A stretch of 64,000 nucleotides of DNA. Source: Gaiellasilicea sp963789355. GTDB taxonomy: Bacteria; Actinomycetota; Thermoleophilia; Gaiellales; Gaiellaceae. Location of the stretch: contig CAWBKK010000002.1 in assembly GCA_963789355.1 (NCBI GenBank), forward strand, positions 620,001-684,000, given 5' to 3'. Made by a program: the position numbers and the translations under genes. This document shows, one piece after another, positions 34,234-41,350 of this stretch. The notes beneath the pieces are model-generated. The model did no database searches. It was not told where the DNA came from and worked only from the letters and a program-made list of their open reading frames with translations. Position 1 is the stretch's first letter. The number at the start of each line of letters is the position of its first letter.

Positions 34234-34390
34234 TCTCGTCCTCTCACCTTCGGCTTGTACGGGCGCTCGCAGGTCGGCTTTCTGCGGGCCACTGAGCGGA
34301 TCGGGGACGTTAGACCCAGCACCGGACGGAGGCAGAAAACCGCTTGTTGAAGCGGGAAACCGTGCCCACAGTGTAGCCGTCCGAACCGGC
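34234..34390 (-). promoter_or_regulatory. Leader region of nrdJ with possible RNA structure
   Basis: A 150-nt non-coding leader. CCGCTT (34340-34345) and AAGCGG (34350-34355) form a hairpin. Closer to the gene, the minus strand reads GTCCGGTGC, then AACGTCCCCG, then AGCCGACCTGC, which recalls parts of a cobalamin riboswitch without a full match. A TACACT hexamer near 34,375 could be the -10. Regulation by cobalamin or by a dedicated nrdJ RNA element is a guess. Confidence 0.35.
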
Positions 34391-34405
34391 CTGCGGTCGG
34401 TTGCG

Positions 34406-34975
34406 CTAGGCCGCGGGAGGCGGCAGGCGGCGAGCCTGCAGGCGCCGGATCAGGTAGCCCGCCGAGCCGCCTGCGACGAGCAGGAGCGCCAGGCCGGCGA
34501 GGATCAGGAGCGGGATCGGGATCGAGCTGGCGCTGTCGGTGTCCCCGAGCGGGCTCGCCAGGGTGTCGGTCGGCGGCTCGTCCGAGGGCGGGGCCGTCTC
34601 GGTCGTGCTCGTGTCGGTCGGGTCCTCAGGGTCTCCTGGGCTCGGGGTCGGCGCCCCGGGAGTGGGGTCGGTGCGCGCGGGCGGGGCGGCCTCGCCACGC
34701 TTCGCCGCTGCGAGCGCGCGCTGGATGTCCTCTTTCGCGCTCGAGTAGTCGCGTACGTCCCGCGGCAGGATCTCGATCGCGTCGTCGTAGCAGTGCAGGG
34801 CGTAGGTGCCGTCGACCCGGCCGTCGTCGTACCAGTCGTCGATCACGGCGCGGCCGCACGACTGGGCTGCACCGGCAGGCGCCGCGACCGCGAGCACCGC
34901 GACGAACGCGGCGAGGGGGATGAGCACGCGAAGCGCTCTCCGGAGGGGCTCGTGGGCGGTGACGGGGATCGTCAA
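34406..34975 (-). CDS. Type I membrane protein with Pro/Thr-rich stalk
   Basis: About 189 residues: a signal peptide (ALRVLIPLAAFVAVLAVAAPAGA), a short extracellular domain with two cysteines (SCGRAVIDDWYDDGRVDGTY, then LHCYDDAIEIL), a Pro/Thr/Asp-rich linker, one transmembrane helix (LLILAGLALLLVAGGSAGYLI) and a basic tail. No catalytic motif is visible; function unknown. The TTG at 34975 is uncertain because no Shine-Dalgarno or well-placed -10 is seen. Confidence 0.65.
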   Translation of the reverse strand: MTIPVTAHEPLRRALRVLIPLAAFVAVLAVAAPAGAAQSCGRAVIDDWYDDGRVDGTYALHCYDDAIEILPRDVRDYSSAKEDIQRALAAAKRGEAAPPARTDPTPGAPTPSPGDPEDPTDTSTTETAPPSDEPPTDTLASPLGDTDSASSIPIPLLILAGLALLLVAGGSAGYLIRRLQARRLPPPAA

Positions 34976-35120
34976 GATGGGTCTCGGGGGGCCTTCGTCC
35001 CCGCGTGGTGCGGGGGATACTGCAGAGTCTCCCGGACGGCATTGATCTCCGGGTGAGCGGCACGTAAACGGTTTGTTAGGCCACGGGGATACGACGCCCG
35101 TCGCTTTCCGGTCACCATGC

Positions 35121-35126
35121 TAGCTT
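35121..35126 (+). promoter_or_regulatory. Leaderless-type -10 of the O-antigen ligase gene
   Basis: TAGCTT followed by 8 nt and ATG 35135. This argues for the second ATG rather than the one at 35117 as the true start. Confidence 0.4.
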
Positions 35127-35134
35127 GGCCGGCG

Positions 35135-37006
35135 ATGCCTAGAGTGGCGGTGAGCGTCTCGGCCGCGCTGCTCCTGGGCGCCGTGTTCGCGGGCGAATCG
35201 GTCTGGATCGCGCTTGCCGCTCTGTTCCTTGCCGGCGGCTGGGGCGCCCTCGCGCTCGCCGGTCGCGCGCCGTTGCCGGCCGGGGGGCTCGCGCTCGGCG
35301 GGATCCTGCTCGCACTCGCGGCCTGGAGCGGCCTCTCGATCGCGTGGTCGGTGGCGCCGGATCTCTCCTGGGCGGAGCTCGACCGAACGCTCGTCTACGT
35401 CGCCTTCCTCGCCGTCGGTCTCCTGCTCGGCGCCTCGCGGCCGGGAGCCGGGCGCCTTGCCGCCGCCGCGTTGACCGTTGCCTTCGGCGCCGCCGTCGTC
35501 TGGGCGCTCGCGGGCAAGGCGATCCCGGCGCTCTTTCCCGACGGGGACCGGGCGGCGCGGTTGCGAGACCCGATCGGCTACTGGAACGCGCTCGCGCTCG
35601 TCGCGGATGCCCTGCTCGTCCTCGCCCTCTCGTTTGCCGCCTCGTCGCGGGCGGTTGCGGTTCGAGCCGGGGGCGCCGCGCTCGGCTACGCGGCCGTCGT
35701 CGCGATCCTGCTCGCCGCCTCGCGCGCGGGTGTCGCGGCCGCCGTGCTCGGGCTGGTCGTCTGGCTCTGGCTCCGACGCGACCGGGTCGAGGCCGCGCTC
35801 CTCGCGCTCGTCGCGAGCGTGCCGGGGGCGGCGGTCGCGGGTTGGGCTTTTACCCGCCCCGCGCTCGTGGAGGACGGCGCGCCGCGGGCGGATCGCGTCG
35901 CGGACGGCGCCTGGTTCGCCCTCCTCCTTCTCCTCGGCGCCGTCCTCGTCGCCTTCGGCGCCCGCGCGCTCGCCCGCCGGCCGCTTGCGCCGGGTGCGCG
36001 GAGGCGCGTCTCGAGGCTCCTGCGCGGGCTCGCCGTCGCAGGCGCGCTGATCACGCTCATCGGTCTCGTCGCGAACGCCGGCCGGATCGCGGACGAGTTC
36101 CGGGGCGAGGAGGTCGCGAACGATCCGGGCCGGTTCGCGAGCCTGAGCTCGAACAACCGGCTCGCGTGGTGGGGGGAGGCGCGGGACATCTTCGAGGCCG
36201 ACCCGCTGGCCGGAGCCGGCGCGAACAGCTTCGAGGTCGCGCGCAAGCGCTATCGCGAGCTCGCGTCGTCGGTGACGCAGCCGCACAGCGTTCCGCTTCA
36301 GTTCCTGGCGGGGACGGGTGTCGTCGGGCTCGCGCTCTTCCTCGGCCTCGTCGCTGCGGCGGCCGTGGCCGCGGTAGGAGCGGTGCGCCGGCTCGAGGGC
36401 ACGGAGCGCGACGCCGGCGCGGCGCTGGCGGTCGCCCTCGCGCTCTGGCTCGTGCACGCGCTCGTCGACTATCCGTGGGACTTCGTCGCCGTCACCGCTC
36501 CCCTGTGCTTCGCCGCGGGGGCGCTGGCTGCGGTCGGCCGCACCGCGCGCCGCAGCGTCTCCCCGTTCGGGTCGGCTGCGGCCGCGGCGCTCGCCCTCGC
36601 CGCGGCGGTGGCGGTGGCAACGCCCTGGCTCGCCGAGCAAAGCGTGCGCGACGTCAATCCGGCGCTCGAGCGGGGGGACGTCGACGCCGCGCGCGACGCG
36701 GCCGAGCGCGCGCGCTCACTCGATCCGCTCTCGCTGGAGCCGATCTTCGCCCGCGCGCGGGTCGAGGAGGCCGCGCGAGACGAGGGCGCCGCGCTGGCCG
36801 CCTACCGCCGCGCCGCCGACGTGCAGCCGGAGAACCCGGTGCCCTGGTACGAGCTCGGGCTCTACGAGTTCACCCTCGGCGACCGCTGCTCGGCGTACGT
36901 CCACCTGAACCGCTCCTACACACTCGACCCGGCGGGGAAGCAGTGGACTCCCGACAGCGAGCTGGTTCAGTCGCTCGCGTGGGTCAACGAGCCGGGGAAC
37001 TGCTGA
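35135..37006 (+). CDS. O-antigen ligase/polymerase-like membrane protein with C-terminal TPR region
   Basis: About 623 residues. Roughly twelve transmembrane helices carry the Wzy/WaaL hallmark region (SLSSNNRLAWWGEARDIFEADPLAGAGANSFE, then QPHSVPLQFLAGTGVVG). After the last helix, about 110 residues form helical repeats of TPR type (ARSLDPLSLEPIFARARVEEAARDEGAALAAYRRAADV). It would join or polymerise surface polysaccharide on the outer face of the membrane. Neighbouring genes for an epimerase and a mannosyltransferase support an envelope-glycan role. Confidence 0.82.
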   Translation: MPRVAVSVSAALLLGAVFAGESVWIALAALFLAGGWGALALAGRAPLPAGGLALGGILLALAAWSGLSIAWSVAPDLSWAELDRTLVYVAFLAVGLLLGASRPGAGRLAAAALTVAFGAAVVWALAGKAIPALFPDGDRAARLRDPIGYWNALALVADALLVLALSFAASSRAVAVRAGGAALGYAAVVAILLAASRAGVAAAVLGLVVWLWLRRDRVEAALLALVASVPGAAVAGWAFTRPALVEDGAPRADRVADGAWFALLLLLGAVLVAFGARALARRPLAPGARRRVSRLLRGLAVAGALITLIGLVANAGRIADEFRGEEVANDPGRFASLSSNNRLAWWGEARDIFEADPLAGAGANSFEVARKRYRELASSVTQPHSVPLQFLAGTGVVGLALFLGLVAAAAVAAVGAVRRLEGTERDAGAALAVALALWLVHALVDYPWDFVAVTAPLCFAAGALAAVGRTARRSVSPFGSAAAAALALAAAVAVATPWLAEQSVRDVNPALERGDVDAARDAAERARSLDPLSLEPIFARARVEEAARDEGAALAAYRRAADVQPENPVPWYELGLYEFTLGDRCSAYVHLNRSYTLDPAGKQWTPDSELVQSLAWVNEPGNC

Positions 37007-37007
37007 G

Positions 37008-37508
37008 CTAGGCGCCGACGATCAGCGCGACGTGGGCGCCGAGCATGTCGGACGGGCGGAGCCCGTCGAGCGGCCCGACGATCTTCACGTTGAGATCCTT
37101 CGCGAGCCTCGCGGCCTCGGCCTGGTAGCCCTTGCGGTACATCACGAGCGTCCGCGTGAAGTCGGTGCGCGGCGCGTTCCCGACCGTCCCGATCGTGTAG
37201 CCGAACCTGCGCACCGAGTCGGCCCCGGCGGCGGCGGCTCCGGCCCGGCCGTTGCCGTTGAGGACGATCACCGACGTCTCGGCGCGCGCCAGCTTGGGCG
37301 TTCCGACGATCGGGGTGCGGCGCGGCTTCGCCTTTACCGGCGCCAGCACCTGCGCCTCGGCTGCTTGGCGGACGTGGTCCGAGACGGGCTTGGCGAGCAG
37401 GACGACGCCGAGGATCACGAGGACGACGAGCTCGAGCGCGGCGACGGCCGAGGCGACGAGCGTCGCCGTCCGCCACGGGCTCCGAACCTGGAGGAGTGAG
37501 TGCTCCAC
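37008..37508 (-). CDS. LytR C-terminal-domain protein
   Basis: A 166-residue membrane-anchored protein. One N-terminal transmembrane helix (LELVVLVILGVVLLA) is followed by a LytR_C domain (VIVLNGNGRAGAAAAGADSVRRFGYTIG, then DMLGAHVALIVGA). The domain is usually attached to LytR-CpsA-Psr phosphotransferases that link glycopolymers to peptidoglycan, but here it stands alone without the catalytic part. Its stop lies 1 nt from the convergent ligase stop. GTG 37508 is the first plausible start. Confidence 0.8.
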   Translation of the reverse strand: MEHSLLQVRSPWRTATLVASAVAALELVVLVILGVVLLAKPVSDHVRQAAEAQVLAPVKAKPRRTPIVGTPKLARAETSVIVLNGNGRAGAAAAGADSVRRFGYTIGTVGNAPRTDFTRTLVMYRKGYQAEAARLAKDLNVKIVGPLDGLRPSDMLGAHVALIVGA

Positions 37509-37545
37509 GGCCGCCTAGATTCGGCTTGGCAGAGCCCGCTCCTTC

Positions 37546-38700
37546 CTACGCGATCCAGACGCCGCGCGCGAACGCCGCCGCCGCGACGGCGCCGAGGGCC
37601 GCAAAGGCTGCGAGCAGCGCGTCGCGGGCGCGAGGCCGCTCGACCGTCAGCGAGGCGAGGGCGAGGAAGAGCGGGAAGTCGGCGAGGAGGAAGCGGGGGA
37701 GGCTGACGAGCGGAAAGCCCTCCGCCGGGGCCGAGAGCGCGATCGCGAGCGTGGCCGCCGAGTAGGCGCCGAAGGCCGCACCGAGCCGCCGCCAGGCGAC
37801 CCAGGTCAGCCACACCGCGCCGGCGAGCAGCGCCAGATGGGACAGGTTCCAGAGGCCGACCCGCTGCTCGTTGCCGGGTCCTGCGGCGGGCATGTCGAGC
37901 AGGTTGCGCGCGCCGCGGCCGGCAGAGAGAAAGGCGTCCTTGACCCCCTCGAGCGGCCCCAGCCAGGACGCCTCGCGGTTCCAGTCGGCCTGCGCGCTCG
38001 TGAACGCCCAGGGATCCCCGAGCGTCGAGTCGAGATAGAGGGCGTAGAGGCCGATCGCCGCCGGCAGGAGCAGGAGCGGCGCCAGGCGGACGAGCGAGCG
38101 CGGGTCCCGGCCGCGCCAGAGCAGGAGCGCGAGCGCCGGGAGGAGCGCGAGGCCGATCAGCCTCGTTCCGGTCGCGAAGCCGCCGAGGACGCCGGCGAGC
38201 AGCGGCCGTCCGCGCATCGCCGCCAGGAACGAGCCGGAGGCGAGCGCGAGGAAGAGCCCCTCCGAGTAGAGCGAGGTGAGCACGAAGCCGATCGGGTAGA
38301 GCGCGAAGTAGAGGACGGCGTCATGTGCGCCGCGCGTCCCGAGGAGGGGCCGGGCGATCTCCGCGAGCACCCACGCCGCGACCGCGCCGGCCGCGAGCGA
38401 GATCAGCACGCCGGCGACGAGCGGCGAGCCGGTCACCCACGCCAGCGCGTGCACGAGCGCCGGGTAGACGGGAAAGAACGCGGCCGCCTGCGGCACCTCC
38501 TCGTAGCCGTGCAGCGAGATCTGGAGGAACCAGCGCGCGTCCCACTGCGAGAGCGCCTGAAAGAGAACGTCGCTCGACGGGCCGTACGCGTCGCCGATCA
38601 GCCGGCGCTCGGGCGCGGGCGCCCAGACGAGAGTTGCCGCGGCGCCGACCCAGAAGGCGACGCGGATCGCGACGAAGGTCGCGGCCGGGCCTAGCCCCAC
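37546..38700 (-). CDS. PIG-V-type polyprenyl-sugar mannosyltransferase
   Basis: A 384-residue integral membrane glycosyltransferase of the GT-C fold with many hydrophobic helices. The first extracytoplasmic loop QWDARWFLQISLHGYEE matches the WDAxxYxxIAxxGY signature of PIG-V-like mannosyltransferases, with the Asp as catalytic base candidate; FFPVYPALV and SEGLF follow as expected. It would add mannose to a lipid-linked or protein acceptor outside the cell. The GTG at 38700 overlaps the end of the epimerase gene by 10 nt, so they form an operon. Confidence 0.83.
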   Translation of the reverse strand: MGLGPAATFVAIRVAFWVGAAATLVWAPAPERRLIGDAYGPSSDVLFQALSQWDARWFLQISLHGYEEVPQAAAFFPVYPALVHALAWVTGSPLVAGVLISLAAGAVAAWVLAEIARPLLGTRGAHDAVLYFALYPIGFVLTSLYSEGLFLALASGSFLAAMRGRPLLAGVLGGFATGTRLIGLALLPALALLLWRGRDPRSLVRLAPLLLLPAAIGLYALYLDSTLGDPWAFTSAQADWNREASWLGPLEGVKDAFLSAGRGARNLLDMPAAGPGNEQRVGLWNLSHLALLAGAVWLTWVAWRRLGAAFGAYSAATLAIALSAPAEGFPLVSLPRFLLADFPLFLALASLTVERPRARDALLAAFAALGAVAAAAFARGVWIA

Positions 38701-39581
38701 GTCTGGCGGAGACCTTCTGCCAGCGTCGTCCGGGGCCGCCAGCCGAGCTCCCGCTCGGTGCGGGAGACGTCGAGGACGCTGCGCAGCACGTCGCCGGCAC
38801 GGGCCGGCGCGTAGCTCGGCTCCAGCTCCGCCCCCGCCACCTTCCGCGTCGCCTCGAAGAGCTCGTTGACGGAGGTCTCGGCGCCGGTGCCGACGTTGAA
38901 GACGCCGCCGTCGCGCCCGATCGCCGCGAGCACGGCCGCGACGACGTCGCCGACGTAGACGAAGTCACGCCGCTGCTCGCCGTCGCCGTAGATCGTCACG
39001 CCCTCGCCGGCGCGGAGCCGGTCGGTGAAGATCGCGACGACCCCACCTTCGAGCTTCGCGAGCTGGCGCGGCCCGTAGACGTTCGCGAACCGGAGCGCGA
39101 CATGATTCGTCCCGTAAAGGCGGTTCCAGGTCGCGAGATACTCCTCGGCCGCGAGCTTCGCGGTGCCGTACGGGGAGAGAGGGCGGCGCTCGTCGTCCTC
39201 CCGGGCGGGGCGCTCGCACTCGCCGTAGATCGCGCCGCCGGTCGAGCTGAAGACGATCTGAGCCCCGTGGGGGCGTGCCCCCTCGAGCACGTTGAGCGTC
39301 CCGAGCACGTTCACCTCGGCGTCGAAGAGCGGCTGGGCGACCGACGTGCCGACGTCCGCCTGCGCGGCGAGGTGGACGACGGCCTCGGGCCGGATCACGT
39401 CGAAGAGCGGGCCGAGGGGCTCGCGGATGTCGTGCTCGTGCACCGCCGCGGCCGGGTTCAGGTTCTCGCGGCGGCCGGTGGAGAAGTTGTCGACGACGTG
39501 CACGTCGTCGCCCCGCGCGACGAGCGCGTCGACGACATGCGAGCCGATGAAGCCCGCTCCTCCGGTGACCGCCGAGCGCAC
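38691..39581 (-). CDS. NAD-dependent UDP-sugar 4-epimerase/dehydratase
   Basis: A 296-residue extended SDR. The NAD-binding motif GGAGFIGSH is at the start, and the catalytic SST and YGTAK motifs are intact. VYGPRQ and GDGEQRRDFVYVGDV are hallmarks of GalE-like epimerases. It interconverts UDP-glucose/UDP-galactose or a similar pair for envelope glycans. GTG 39581 is preceded by TAGGAT at 6 nt, a leaderless start. Confidence 0.9.
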   Translation of the reverse strand: MRSAVTGGAGFIGSHVVDALVARGDDVHVVDNFSTGRRENLNPAAAVHEHDIREPLGPLFDVIRPEAVVHLAAQADVGTSVAQPLFDAEVNVLGTLNVLEGARPHGAQIVFSSTGGAIYGECERPAREDDERRPLSPYGTAKLAAEEYLATWNRLYGTNHVALRFANVYGPRQLAKLEGGVVAIFTDRLRAGEGVTIYGDGEQRRDFVYVGDVVAAVLAAIGRDGGVFNVGTGAETSVNELFEATRKVAGAELEPSYAPARAGDVLRSVLDVSRTERELGWRPRTTLAEGLRQTWG

Positions 39582-39586
39582 GGCCG

Positions 39587-39593
39587 TATCCTA
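39587..39593. promoter_or_regulatory. Overlapping bidirectional -10 element
   Basis: On the plus strand TATCCT (39587-39592) is 8 nt before the tmk ATG at 39601. On the minus strand TAGGAT (39593-39588) is 6 nt before the epimerase GTG at 39581. Both hexamers share five base pairs in a 19-bp intergenic region. Confidence 0.5.
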
Positions 39594-39600
39594 GAGACAC

Positions 39601-40197
39601 ATGTTCGTGACCTTCGAGGGAATGGACGGCTCCGGCAAGACGACGCAGGTCGAGCGCTTGCGCGCCGCTCTCGAAGCGGAGGGGCGCGAGGTCGTGACCG
39701 CCCGGGAACCGGGCCAGACCGAGCTCGGCGAGGCGATCCGGAACCTCGTCCTGCACGGTGGCCCGATGACCCCGTGGGCCGAGGCGCTCCTGTACGCCGC
39801 CTCCCGCGCCGAGGTCGTCGCCGAGGTCGTCCGGCCCGCGCTCGAGCGCGGCGCCGACGTCCTCCTCGACCGCTACCTCGACAGCTCGATCGTCTACCAG
39901 GGGATCGGCCGTGGTCTCGGCGTGGACGAGGTGCTGGAGGTGAACATGCTCGCGACCGGCGGGCTCCTGCCGGACCGCACGTTCGTGCTCTCGGTCGAGC
40001 CGGGGACGTCGGCGGCGCGCGTGGGCTCCAAGCCCGACCGGATCGAGCGCGAGGACGCCGCGTTCCACGAACGCGTCGCCGCAGGCTACGAAGAGCTGGC
40101 CGCGCTCTTCCCGGAGCGGGTGCTCGTCCTCGACGGCTCGCTCGACCCGGACGCGCTGGCGGAGAGGATCCACGGTGAGCTTCAGCGCGTTGGGTGA
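39601..40197 (+). CDS. tmk: Thymidylate kinase
   Basis: A 198-residue kinase that phosphorylates dTMP to dTDP with ATP. The P-loop is EGMDGSGKTT, the DRY-type motif appears as LLDRYLDSSIVYQG, and REP in TAREPGQT is the expected base-binding segment. It starts without a leader from the shared promoter. Its end overlaps the holB start by 23 nt, a common arrangement of these two replication genes. Confidence 0.95.
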   Translation: MFVTFEGMDGSGKTTQVERLRAALEAEGREVVTAREPGQTELGEAIRNLVLHGGPMTPWAEALLYAASRAEVVAEVVRPALERGADVLLDRYLDSSIVYQGIGRGLGVDEVLEVNMLATGGLLPDRTFVLSVEPGTSAARVGSKPDRIEREDAAFHERVAAGYEELAALFPERVLVLDGSLDPDALAERIHGELQRVG

Positions 40198-41251
40198 GCA
40201 GCCGGAGGCGCGCCTCCTGCTCGCGGCGGCGGTGAAGGAGGGGCCCGCCCACGCCTATCTCTTCCACGGGCCGGCGGGTGTCGGCAAGCGCGCCGCCGCC
40301 CGCGCCTTCGCGGCGCAGCTGCTCGGCGACGAGCGGCGCGTCGCGGAGGGAACGCATCCCGACCTGTTCTCGCTCGAGGCGCTCGGCGACATGATCCGGA
40401 TCGACGAGATCCGCGCGCTCCACCGCGATCTGCACATGCGGCCCTTCGAGGCGGAGCGCCGCGTCTACGTGATCGCCGACGCGCACCTGCTCAACGAGGA
40501 CGCCGCCGACGCGCTCCTGAAGGATCTCGAGGAGCCGCCGTCGTACGCCGTGATCGTCCTCGTCGCCGACGAGCTCGGGCCGATCGCGCCGACGATCCGC
40601 TCGCGCTGCCAGCTCGTCCCCTTCCGTCGGCTCCCCGGCCGCGTCATCCGCGAGCTGCTGGCCGAGCGGGCACCCGGCCTCTCCGAGAACGAGGCGCGCG
40701 CGCTCGCCCGAGTCTCGGGGGGCCGGCTCGATCGCGTCGAGCGGCTGCTCGACCCCGAGGCGAAGGCTCGCCGCGAGGAGCTCCTGCGCGTGGCGCGGGC
40801 TCCCTACGCCGAGCCGGAGCTCGATCCTTCCGACGCGGCGGCGACGCTGCTCGAGTCCGCGCGCGCCGCGGGGGAGGCGGCGAAGGAGCGGGCCGAGGGC
40901 GAGCTCGAAGGGGTGGAGCTGACCTCCCGCGACCTCGAGCAGCGGCTGCGCCGGGTTCAGCGCGGCGCCGAGCGCGAGGAGCTGCTCGCCTCGCTCGAGG
41001 AGCTGGCGTCCTGGTATCGCGATCTCGTCGTCGTCGCAGCTGGCGCCGAAGGAGCCGTCGTCCACGCCGACCGGCTCGACGTCCTCAGGGCCGAGGGGAC
41101 GCGCGAGCGCTCGCCGGAGGCCGAGCGCGCGGCCGAGCTGGCCCGTGCTGCATGGCGGCGCTTCGAGGAGTTCAACCTCAATCCGACGCTCGCGCTGGAA
41201 GCGCTCTTCGTCGAGTTGAAACGGTCATTTAGCAGCGCATTGTTGGTTTGA
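40175..41251 (+). CDS. holB: DNA polymerase III subunit delta'
   Basis: A 358-residue clamp-loader subunit of the AAA+ superfamily. It has a P-loop-like GPAGVGKR and the arginine-finger region TIRSRCQLVPF (SRC motif); LLKDLEEPP is the usual box following Walker B. It opens the sliding clamp together with tau/gamma and delta. The zinc-binding cysteines typical of DnaX are not evident, as in other delta' proteins. The C-terminal helical collar ends FNLNPTLALEALFVELKR, a conserved feature. Confidence 0.93.
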   Translation: MSFSALGEQPEARLLLAAAVKEGPAHAYLFHGPAGVGKRAAARAFAAQLLGDERRVAEGTHPDLFSLEALGDMIRIDEIRALHRDLHMRPFEAERRVYVIADAHLLNEDAADALLKDLEEPPSYAVIVLVADELGPIAPTIRSRCQLVPFRRLPGRVIRELLAERAPGLSENEARALARVSGGRLDRVERLLDPEAKARREELLRVARAPYAEPELDPSDAAATLLESARAAGEAAKERAEGELEGVELTSRDLEQRLRRVQRGAEREELLASLEELASWYRDLVVVAAGAEGAVVHADRLDVLRAEGTRERSPEAERAAELARAAWRRFEEFNLNPTLALEALFVELKRSFSSALLV

Positions 41252-41277
41252 ACCGAGAATACTCGCGTTCCGTAAAG
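41249..41277 (+). promoter_or_regulatory. Candidate ECF-type promoter upstream of the sigma-factor gene
   Basis: A GAACC element (41250-41254) is separated by about 16-17 nt from CGTAAA (41271-41276). This matches the GGAAC-N16/17-CGT layout of ECF sigma promoters and suggests autoregulation. It overlaps the last codons of holB. Confidence 0.35.
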
Positions 41278-41350
41278 ATCCCTCAAAAGGGGTTGCGAGA
41301 GCCGGAGGCGCGGCAAAGGATGAGCGAGGCGTTCGGGCGGGACGCCGGTT

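Noticed and set aside
31600..34350. A 916-codon plus-strand open frame
   Set aside because: Antisense shadow of nrdJ; composition is that of reverse-complemented high-GC codons and no motif is seen.
34234..34390. A confident cobalamin riboswitch call
   Set aside because: The B12 box is incomplete and the order of elements does not match cleanly, so it is kept only as a hypothesis.
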